Source: Gammaproteobacteria bacterium
GTDB taxonomy: Bacteria > Pseudomonadota > Gammaproteobacteria > SZUA-229
Length of the DNA: 6,177 nucleotides
Direction of reading: 5' to 3'
Assembly (NCBI GenBank): GCA_027858635.1
Contig: JAQICG010000341.1
Coordinates: 1-6,177, forward strand
Part shown: piece by piece, positions 1 to 5,614 of the stretch
How the letters are laid out: each line of letters begins with the position of its first letter
Numbering within the stretch: the stretch's first letter is position 1
The notes under the pieces: model-generated
Seen by the model: the letters and a program-made list of their open reading frames with translations, nothing else
What the model was told of the DNA's origin: nothing
Databases searched by the model: none
Made by a program: the position numbers and the translations under genes

Positions 1-52
1 TACCGGTCTAATCTTTGAAATTAATTCTCAAAATAACTTGTAAAAAAATACC
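1..52 (+). other. AT-rich leader upstream of hisG, no confident gene or promoter
   Basis: This short stretch is much richer in A and T than the genes after it. No Shine-Dalgarno sequence precedes the hisG ATG; the bases just upstream are mostly A. A TTGAAA at 15-20 resembles a -35 box, but no good -10 lies at the right distance. In many non-enteric gammaproteobacteria murA lies directly upstream of hisG, so the end of such a gene could lie just off the left edge, but these 52 bases do not show a recognisable protein end. Whether hisG has its own promoter cannot be decided here. Confidence 0.4.
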
Positions 53-694
53 ATGATTACCATCGCTTTATCCAAAGGCCGCATTTACAAAGAGACGCTT
101 CCCCTGCTGGCAGCGGCCAATATTATTCCGGCTGAAGATCCGGAAAAAAGCCGCAAGCTGATTCTTGATACCAATCAGGACGACGTCAAGCTGGTGATTA
201 TTCGCGCCACCGATGTACCCACCTATGTGCAGTTCGGTGCCGCTGACATCGGCGTCGCCGGCAAGGACGTGCTGTTGGAGCATGGCGCGGAAGGGCTGTA
301 CGAACCACTGGATTTGAAAATCGCCAAATGCCGACTGATGACCTCCGGTCTGGTCGATGACGACAGCAGCCGCCGCAATAAAACCGGTCGCCTACGCGTG
401 GCCACCAAGTTCACCAATGTCGCCCAGCACTTTTTTGAATCGCGCGGTGAGCAGGTCGAAGTCATCAAGCTTTATGGTTCGATGGAGCTGGGGCCGATTG
501 TCGGTCTGGCTGATCTGATTGTCGATGTGGTCGACACCGGCAATACCCTGAAAGCCAACGGCCTGAAACCCATGGATCATATTGCGGACATCAGCTCGCG
601 ACTTATCGTGAACAAGGCGGCGATGAAAATGAAGCACGCCAGAATCAGCGACATCATTGAAAAAATAAAAGCGGCGGTGGAAAAAAATGCCTGA
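53..694 (+). CDS. hisG: ATP phosphoribosyltransferase, short (HisG_S) catalytic subunit
   Basis: This enzyme catalyses the first committed step of histidine synthesis in the cytosol, condensing ATP with PRPP to give phosphoribosyl-ATP. The start ATG gives the family's typical N-terminus (MITIALSKGRI). The VPTYVQFGAADIGVAGKD segment (about residues 55-72) and the PRPP-binding loop at 158-171 (VDVVDTGNTLKANG) are both present. At 213 aa it is the short form: it ends soon after the catalytic domain and lacks the C-terminal histidine-sensing domain of the roughly 300-aa long form. Short-form enzymes are known to need HisZ, a histidyl-tRNA-synthetase-like regulatory subunit; hisZ is not in this window and must be elsewhere. 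The stop codon overlaps the hisD start by 8 nt, so the two genes are translationally coupled. There is no evident Shine-Dalgarno. The identification is secure. Confidence 0.97.
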   Translation: MITIALSKGRIYKETLPLLAAANIIPAEDPEKSRKLILDTNQDDVKLVIIRATDVPTYVQFGAADIGVAGKDVLLEHGAEGLYEPLDLKIAKCRLMTSGLVDDDSSRRNKTGRLRVATKFTNVAQHFFESRGEQVEVIKLYGSMELGPIVGLADLIVDVVDTGNTLKANGLKPMDHIADISSRLIVNKAAMKMKHARISDIIEKIKAAVEKNA

Positions 695-1988
695 GATTCG
701 TCAACTCAATGCCAGTGATAAAGATTTCTGGCAACAACTCGATACAGTACTGGCCTGGGAACAGTCAGCGGACAGCGGCGTGGCTGCCATCGTCACCGAT
801 ATACTCGCCGATGTTAAAAAACGCGGCGATGCCGCCGTGCTCGAATATACAAAAAAACTGGATCGTCTCGATGTCAGCTCGGCCGATCAGCTGGAACTCA
901 GTCAGGCGACCTTACAAAAAGCACTCAACGCCATTGATACAAAACACCGCGATGCGCTGGAAATAGCCGCCGAACGCGTACGCGCTTATGCCCGGCATCA
1001 GAAAATGGAATCATGGTCGTACACCGAAGCCGACGGCACCGTGCTGGGCCAGAAAATCACCCCCATGGACAGGGCAGGGCTGTACGTTCCCGGTGGCAAA
1101 GCCGCCTATCCCTCATCCGTGCTCATGAACGCCATCCCCGCCAAGGTGGCCGAAGTTCCCGAGCTGATCATGGTCGTGCCCGCACCGGGCGGTGAAACCA
1201 ACGACCTGGTACTGGCCGCCGCCGCCATTGCCGGCGTCGATCGCATCTTTACCATCGGTGGCGCGCAGGCCGTCGCCGCACTGGCCTACGGCACCGCCAC
1301 CATTCCCAAAGTCGACATCATCACCGGCCCCGGCAACAGCTACGTAGCCACCGCCAAGCGCATGGTCTATGGCGTGGTCGGCATCGACATGATCGCCGGG
1401 CCTTCCGAAATACTGGTAGTGTGCGACGGCAAAACCGATCCCGACTGGATCGCCATGGACCTGTTCTCACAGGCCGAACACGACGAAGAGGCGCAGTCTA
1501 TTCTGGTCAGCACCGATGCTGAATTTCTTGTTAAAGTACAGGCTAGTATCGAAAAGCTGTTGCTGGAAATGCCGCGCAAAGAGATCATTAAAACGTCACT
1601 GCAAAACCGCGCCGCCTTCATACTGGCGGAGACGATGGAGCAGGCGATAGCAGTCGCCAACCACATTGCGCCGGAGCATCTGGAGCTGTCCGTTGAAAAT
1701 GCCGAACAGTGGGCAGAGAAAATCCGCCACGCCGGTGCCATTTTCATGGGCCGCTACACCGCCGAAGCGCTGGGTGATTACTGTGCCGGCCCGAATCACG
1801 TCCTGCCCACCTCCGGCACCGCACGTTTCTCATCACCACTGGGTGTTTATGATTTTCAGAAACGCTCGAGTCTGATTGGCTGCTCAGCACAGGGTGCTTC
1901 GGAGTTGGGGCGATGTGCGGCAACGTTAGCACATGGTGAGGGTTTAGTGGCTCATGCTCGGTCAGCGGAATATAGAATTAAAAAATAG
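687..1988 (+). CDS. hisD: Histidinol dehydrogenase
   Basis: This zinc- and NAD-dependent cytosolic enzyme carries out the last two oxidations of histidine synthesis, L-histidinol to L-histidinal to L-histidine. The 433-aa length is normal. Visible landmarks are GLYVPGGKAAYPSSVLMNAI (131-150), the TGPGNSYV nucleotide-binding region (213-220), and IDMIAGPSEI (233-242). SQAEHDEEAQ (261-270) supplies zinc ligands Q262 and H265. The catalytic pair E330/H331 lies in IAPEHLEL, and the remaining zinc ligands are D364 and H423. Assignments follow by motif from the E. coli enzyme (Q259, H262, D360, H419, E326/H327). All key residues are intact, so the protein should be active. The start ATG lies inside the end of hisG, with a weak GGTGG six bases upstream, consistent with coupled translation. 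No hisC follows, unlike the common murA-hisG-hisD-hisC order. The stop codon lies within a perfect AT inverted repeat. Confidence 0.97.
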   Translation: MPEIRQLNASDKDFWQQLDTVLAWEQSADSGVAAIVTDILADVKKRGDAAVLEYTKKLDRLDVSSADQLELSQATLQKALNAIDTKHRDALEIAAERVRAYARHQKMESWSYTEADGTVLGQKITPMDRAGLYVPGGKAAYPSSVLMNAIPAKVAEVPELIMVVPAPGGETNDLVLAAAAIAGVDRIFTIGGAQAVAALAYGTATIPKVDIITGPGNSYVATAKRMVYGVVGIDMIAGPSEILVVCDGKTDPDWIAMDLFSQAEHDEEAQSILVSTDAEFLVKVQASIEKLLLEMPRKEIIKTSLQNRAAFILAETMEQAIAVANHIAPEHLELSVENAEQWAEKIRHAGAIFMGRYTAEALGDYCAGPNHVLPTSGTARFSSPLGVYDFQKRSSLIGCSAQGASELGRCAATLAHGEGLVAHARSAEYRIKK

Positions 1989-2000
1989 GATTTTTTAATT
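1976..2000. terminator. AT-only perfect inverted repeat over the hisD stop, possible weak terminator
   Basis: An 11-base arm AATTAAAAAAT (1976-1986) is followed by a 3-base loop (1987-1989) and its exact complement ATTTTTTAATT (1990-2000). The TAG stop of hisD (1986-1988) spans the left arm and the loop. The right arm contains six consecutive T residues, so transcription would pass through a hairpin-like element with a U-tract. The stem has no G:C pairs and no separate U-tract after it, so it is not a canonical intrinsic terminator; it may be a weak or bidirectional one. Confidence 0.35.
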
Positions 2001-2213
2001 GTTATCCTGGTGTTTGCTCGTTCCTGCGTGGTGGCACAAGGTGCATACATTCGCGCAATTATTCTTCTTCTTGATAAATCGTAACATTACGGGTAGTGGA
2101 TTCGCGCACCTACGAGCGCGTCACTCTTTTGTAGCCTATCGTCGGTGCTAACAGCTGGCCAACCCTGCAAAAAAATAGTAACGTAAGAACGCCAACAGTG
2201 ACAAAGGTAATCG
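1989..2213. other. Non-coding gap between the his genes and the ATP-grasp gene
   Basis: No convincing reading frame with a start signal is seen in these 225 bases, and composition shifts to lower GC than the flanking genes. It contains a 12-base palindrome CGTAACATTACG (2080-2091), with a further CGTAA half copy at 2182-2186. It also holds a 9-base direct repeat ATTCGCGCA (2049-2057 and 2100-2108) and a CGCGC/GCGCG hairpin (2103-2107 with 2116-2120, 8-base loop), followed seven bases later by a short T run. A promoter for the downstream gene is expected here because the functional theme changes, but no -35/-10 pair with good spacing stands out. No recognisable remnant of hisC is seen. Confidence 0.5.
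2080..2091. promoter_or_regulatory. Palindrome CGTAA-CA-TTACG, possible operator
   Basis: This perfect inverted repeat has 5-base arms and a 2-base centre, about 126 bases upstream of the ATP-grasp start. The half-site CGTAA recurs once at 2182-2186, closer to the gene. Short palindromes of this kind can be repressor or activator sites, but the length is small enough to arise by chance and no regulator family is recognised. Confidence 0.2.
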
Positions 2214-2216
2214 TTG

Positions 2217-3458
2217 ATGAGTAAAAATCGAAAAGAAAATTTTAATCCCGAAAAAGGTTATGTGGCGATTCTGGGCTGGAGTGTCAACGCGATTGAAGCC
2301 GCCGATCGCTTTGACCGGCGCTATGTGGTGGTGGCTCCCGATTGGGCCGAAGAGTACTGCGTGGAACACCAGATTCCCTACGTGCCCTGGAACTTCGAGC
2401 GGCTCAACGACCGCTCCATGGAAATTGCGCAAACCCTGAAGGACATGGGCGTGAACGTGGCTATCCCTCTGTTCGAGGAGACGGTGGAGTGGGCCGGTGC
2501 CATCAACTCGGTATTGTTGGACAACCCTCGTCTGTTCGGTCAGGCCATGTTACTGCGCGACAAGGCACTAATGAAACGACGTGCCCAGCTTGGTGGTATC
2601 CGCGTAGGCATTTTCGAGGAGGCCCACGACAAGGAGGATGTGGTGCGTTTCCTGAAACGGGTGAACCAGACCCTGCTCAAGCTGGACGGTGACCCCAATG
2701 ACCCGATCCACCTCAAGGCCTTCGACAAGGCTGGTTGTCTGGGACACAGGGTGATTCGTACACCCGACGAGGTGGATAGCATTCCCGATGAGGAATTCCC
2801 CGTGCTCATGGAATCCCACCTGGACGGTTGGGAATTTGCGGTGGAAGCCTGGATTCACAACGGCAAAATCCGCTTTTTGAACATTTCCGAGTATGTGACT
2901 CTGGGGTATTCGGTGTTTGTGCCCGCCACCCCCGAACTGGAAAAATACCGAGCTCAAATCACTACCCAAATTGAAAAGCTGATCAAGACCTTTGATATCG
3001 AGTTCGGCTTTATTCACCCGGAATACTTTGTCACCAACGATGGCGAAATGTACTTTGGCGAAGTCGCCTATCGCCCGCCCGGCTTCAAAGTGTTCGAACT
3101 GCTCGAGCGCGCCTACGGCTTCAATGCCTATCAGGGTTTAATTCTCTCCTTCGACCCCAAAACCACCGAAGAGGAAATCACTAGCTTTTTCCCCAAAGAG
3201 GTGGTGGACGCCAAGGGCGTGGCCGGCTGTTTCGGGGTCTATCCGCGTCGCCGGGTGGTCAGCCGACTGGAGATACCCGAGGAAACCGAAGAGCACGAAT
3301 ATTTCGAGTCTCATGAATTGACGGCGCCACTGGAAGAAACCGTGACCAAACGCACCGCCTTTGGTACCCACTGGGGACTGCTCTACTTTTTCGGTCCCGA
3401 TCCCATCGTCATGAGAGACTTGTTGAAACATCAGGAAGACCTCGATTTCTATGTATAA
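2217..3458 (+). CDS. ATP-grasp domain carboxylate-amine ligase-like protein
   Basis: This is a 413-aa cytosolic protein with ATP-grasp architecture. Residues about 15-60 form a Rossmann-like pre-ATP-grasp segment starting YVAILGWSVNA. LRDKALMKRRAQLGGI (113-128) matches the 'DK..K.....GI' entry to the ATP-grasp fold. K168 in HLKAFDKAGCLGH is the likely nucleotide-binding lysine next to the glycine-bearing loop. VLMESHLDGWEFAVEA (197-212) is the 'hinge plus G.E' strand. HPEYF (267-271) and GEVAYRPPGF (281-290) carry the candidate metal ligands E269 and E282 and the phosphate-contacting R286. The usual Asn of E-x-N-x-R is Ala here (A284). Residues 291-413 are a C-terminal extension not recognised. 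ATP-grasp enzymes activate a carboxylate as acyl phosphate and join it to an amine or thiol; the substrates are unknown. ATG 2217 is chosen over TTG 2214 because it is the standard codon and AAGG (2204-2207) lies nine bases upstream. The next gene follows after 28 nt, suggesting one operon. The fold call is strong; the reaction is open. Confidence 0.85.
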   Translation: MSKNRKENFNPEKGYVAILGWSVNAIEAADRFDRRYVVVAPDWAEEYCVEHQIPYVPWNFERLNDRSMEIAQTLKDMGVNVAIPLFEETVEWAGAINSVLLDNPRLFGQAMLLRDKALMKRRAQLGGIRVGIFEEAHDKEDVVRFLKRVNQTLLKLDGDPNDPIHLKAFDKAGCLGHRVIRTPDEVDSIPDEEFPVLMESHLDGWEFAVEAWIHNGKIRFLNISEYVTLGYSVFVPATPELEKYRAQITTQIEKLIKTFDIEFGFIHPEYFVTNDGEMYFGEVAYRPPGFKVFELLERAYGFNAYQGLILSFDPKTTEEEITSFFPKEVVDAKGVAGCFGVYPRRRVVSRLEIPEETEEHEYFESHELTAPLEETVTKRTAFGTHWGLLYFFGPDPIVMRDLLKHQEDLDFYV

Positions 3459-3475
3459 TCTGGCGCGACGATTAT

Positions 3476-3482
3476 AAGGAGG
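3476..3482 (+). promoter_or_regulatory. Perfect Shine-Dalgarno AAGGAGG deciding a TTG start
   Basis: AAGGAGG lies four bases before TTG 3487. An in-frame TAA at 3475-3477 rules out any start further upstream, and the next in-frame ATG is 48 codons into the protein. The strong site therefore supports TTG as the true initiation codon. Confidence 0.85.
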
Positions 3483-3486
3483 CAGC

Positions 3487-5499
3487 TTGACTGATTCTGA
3501 GGCACACGATACTGCCAGGTTGGACAGCTTGTCGGAAAAGCTCGACGAGGCGCTGCGGACGCTGGCCGAAGTCAGCGACTTTGCCAAGCACACCCGTATT
3601 CGCCGGGTTTTCGACACGGCGCGGCGACTGATGCTGCAAGAGGGCGGCTGCGCCCGGGTGGAAGCCCGTGCCCGGCAGCTCGATGAAGCCGGGGTATTTA
3701 TGGGCTCGGACTGGGCCCAGCCCCAGACGTTGATTCCCAGCCTGACCAGCCACTCGCTCAAAAGCCCGGATGCCGACACGGTGGTAGTCGAGGCCTTGAG
3801 TGAGCTGCGCCTGCTCGCCATTGCCCTGGGCGATTACGTTCACCCCGGCATGTCCTCGGAACAGGCTCATCATAATTTAACCCAGGTAATGGCCATCAAT
3901 CTGGAGTTGCTGTTCGGCGCCCCCAGTGAAGCCGAACGGGAACAGCAGGGCAAGTTGGCGCTACTGCCGCGAAACCTGTTTCGTCACCTGGCCGAGCGCA
4001 TCGGATACGAACATGTGATCGATAAACTGATTGAGGAGATCTGGCGCATACTGCAACAGCGGCCCATACAGGTGGACAGCGTCAAGCAGATGATTACCCA
4101 GATTGCCATCTGTCAGGCCAACCCGGATATCGACCTGGGCATCAGTGGTCAGGGCGCGGACCGGTTGATCAGCAGCCTTTACGGCACCACTCAGGCATGC
4201 CGCGTGGATCCCGGCGTCGAGGTTTACCGCGAGCGCCTGAACAGCATGGACGCCGGTGCGCTTCAGTATGAAGCCACTGGTTTTGCGCGAGCCATGCACG
4301 ATACCGGCCTGGTTTCGCCCTATCACGCCGTGCTGCTGCGTTACCTTCTGGAGCAGAGCGACCACCTGCTTTCCGAGGCACTGGGGCTGTCCAGCACAGG
4401 CCGCGATTGCCTGCTCTGCTACGGCGAGCTGGTGCACGCGATGATCGACGAGGCGGTTCATCCGCAGACGGCGCAGGCGATTTATGGCCTGGCCTTGCTA
4501 CTGGAAAAGGGCATTCTGTATCAACCGCCTGCGGCACCGGCGCTCTGGCGCCAGCTGGCATTGCCCATTTCGTCTTACTGCCAACAGCGCCTGAGCCTGG
4601 CCTTTGGCCCCGAACTCTCGCCCCGAGTCTGGTTGATGCAGGGCGTGCTCTGTATGCTGGGGCAACCTCTGGGCGTCGGCCAGGGTAATAACCCTACCTG
4701 CCAGTCGGCTCGGGCCCTGTCCATGTGGGCCTACAACGACCCGGACTATCTGCTGCAAATGGTGGTCTGGGCCGCACGGGACGACGAAATCATTATTCAT
4801 TTTGAGGGCCAGCCGATTTCCTCGCGGGAAAGTGCTTCGGGGGTCGCCACGGAGCTACCCCTGGATCTGGATCCAGTCTCACTCCTGGTCGTGCCTCACC
4901 TGGATCGCATCTATGCGGAAATGGGGCGGCGCTGTATCGGCCGGGAAGGCGATCCACACCGCTGGGTCAACCCGGAGTTTCACGGCTGGTGGTCGGGCCG
5001 GGGCTTTCGTATCAATGTGGATGTGGAAACCGGCAAGCTGGACCAGCTGGAAGATTTTCTGCGCCACTTTTACGCCAGCTACCACCCCTACTTCAACGGT
5101 AACCAGCCCCTGATTCACCCTCAGCCTGCCGGCATTGCCGTTACCGACAGCGCGGCGCGGTTTGTGGGCTGGCACGCTATCACCATCCTGCGGGTAACGC
5201 TGGACCCCAGGGAGGAGATGCGGGTTTATTTCTATAATCCCAATAACGACAGCGGCCAGAACTGGGGCAATGGCGTGGAAGTCAGCACCTCGGGCAATGG
5301 CGAACGTTTTGGCGAGTCATCCCTGCCCTTCGAACAGTTCGCCTCCCGGCTGTACATTTTCCACTACGACCCGCTGGAAAGTGGCGAGTTAGCCCAGGTG
5401 AGCGTCGAGGCATTAGAAAGAGTCAAAGGCCTTATCTACCAGAGCTGGGGCGCCGACCGACTGCCCGCTGAACCTCTACAGGCCAGCGCGCCGCATTAA
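3487..5499 (+). CDS. Uncharacterised 670-aa protein with probable C-terminal papain-like cysteine peptidase domain
   Basis: I do not recognise a named family. It starts at TTG behind a consensus Shine-Dalgarno. No signal peptide or membrane span is visible, so it is probably cytosolic. Residues about 1-380 look mainly alpha-helical, with an amphipathic start (about 12-60), a His-rich patch near 119-129 and a single CxxC (C308, C311). The C-terminal half resembles a papain-fold thiol hydrolase. GQGNNPTCQSARALSMW places Q399 exactly six residues before C405, as the oxyanion-hole Gln precedes the catalytic Cys in papain. VGWHAITILRV (560-570) provides H563 at the start of a hydrophobic strand. 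VYFYNPNNDSGQNWG (580-594) provides an Asn (N584 best, or N587/N592), recalling the N-x-W-G loop of papain and the NPWG of calpain. Between them lie Trp-, Gly- and Pro-rich segments (PEFHGWWSGRGF, 496-507). It is probably a peptidase, amidase or transglutaminase-like acyltransferase, substrate unknown. It sits between an ATP-grasp ligase and a deacetylase-like gene. The motif assignment is by eye. Confidence 0.6.
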   Translation: MTDSEAHDTARLDSLSEKLDEALRTLAEVSDFAKHTRIRRVFDTARRLMLQEGGCARVEARARQLDEAGVFMGSDWAQPQTLIPSLTSHSLKSPDADTVVVEALSELRLLAIALGDYVHPGMSSEQAHHNLTQVMAINLELLFGAPSEAEREQQGKLALLPRNLFRHLAERIGYEHVIDKLIEEIWRILQQRPIQVDSVKQMITQIAICQANPDIDLGISGQGADRLISSLYGTTQACRVDPGVEVYRERLNSMDAGALQYEATGFARAMHDTGLVSPYHAVLLRYLLEQSDHLLSEALGLSSTGRDCLLCYGELVHAMIDEAVHPQTAQAIYGLALLLEKGILYQPPAAPALWRQLALPISSYCQQRLSLAFGPELSPRVWLMQGVLCMLGQPLGVGQGNNPTCQSARALSMWAYNDPDYLLQMVVWAARDDEIIIHFEGQPISSRESASGVATELPLDLDPVSLLVVPHLDRIYAEMGRRCIGREGDPHRWVNPEFHGWWSGRGFRINVDVETGKLDQLEDFLRHFYASYHPYFNGNQPLIHPQPAGIAVTDSAARFVGWHAITILRVTLDPREEMRVYFYNPNNDSGQNWGNGVEVSTSGNGERFGESSLPFEQFASRLYIFHYDPLESGELAQVSVEALERVKGLIYQSWGADRLPAEPLQASAPH

Positions 5500-5519
5500 T
5501 AGCGGCGGGCCATTCCCGC
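5489..5519. repeat. Two overlapping, mutually exclusive GC hairpins at the 3' end of the 670-aa gene
   Basis: Hairpin A pairs CGCCGC (5489-5494) with GCGGCG (5502-5507) around a 7-base loop that contains the TAA stop codon. Hairpin B pairs GCGGG (5505-5509) with CCCGC (5515-5519) around a 5-base loop. They share bases 5505-5507, so only one can form at a time. Neither is followed by a T tract, so this is not a standard intrinsic terminator. It could protect a 3' end, cause partial polarity before the next gene, or be chance in GC-rich DNA. Confidence 0.3.
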
Positions 5520-5601
5520 TTGCTGCATTGATCGCCCCTGCCCTGGCATCATTGATAGTTACACGGAGATAAAGGCCTACTCAATAATAGTCGTATACCT
5601 C

Positions 5602-5608
5602 AAGGAGG
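5602..5608 (+). promoter_or_regulatory. Perfect Shine-Dalgarno AAGGAGG before a GTG start
   Basis: AAGGAGG lies six bases before GTG 5615, ideal spacing. An ATG at 5611 is only two bases away and is in another frame that stops after four codons, so it is not the start. An in-frame TGA at 5612-5614 rules out any earlier start for the deacetylase-like gene. Confidence 0.8.
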
Positions 5609-5614
5609 TGATGA

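Noticed and set aside
15..44. TTGAAA with a weak TGTAAA 18 bases later as a hisG promoter
   Set aside because: The -10 match is only 4 of 6, the spacing is off optimum, and transcription would begin at the ATG itself. AT-rich DNA gives such matches easily.
1997..2007. AATTGTTATCC, identical to one half of the classical lac operator
   Set aside because: Only one half is present, with no symmetric partner and no LacI-family gene or sugar operon in the window; an 11-base match by eye is likely coincidence.
2103..2130. CGCGC/GCGCG hairpin followed by CTTTT as an intrinsic terminator
   Set aside because: The stem is only 5 bp with an 8-base loop, the T run is short and begins about seven bases after the stem, so it does not meet terminator expectations.
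2146..2216. GCTAAC near 2146 as part of an integron-type recombination site
   Set aside because: No matching GTTRRRY partner or imperfect inverted structure follows, and no integrase or cassette arrangement is seen.
3454..3459. A perfect TATAAT just at the end of the ATP-grasp gene, possible promoter for the 670-aa gene
   Set aside because: No -35 lies at 16-18 bases; the nearest candidate, TTGAAA at 3423-3428, is 25 bases away. TG sits directly against the box instead of one base before it, so it is not a proper extended -10. The bases encode the protein's final codons.
3138..3821. Long antisense reading frame across the ATP-grasp/670-aa gene junction
   Set aside because: It overlaps two well-supported genes, has low-complexity Ser/Arg-rich composition typical of a reverse-strand shadow, and lacks a recognisable domain.
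5526..5556. CATTGAT repeated at 5526-5532 and 5550-5556
   Set aside because: Seven-base repeats are expected by chance in this length, and no symmetry or promoter spacing supports a binding site.
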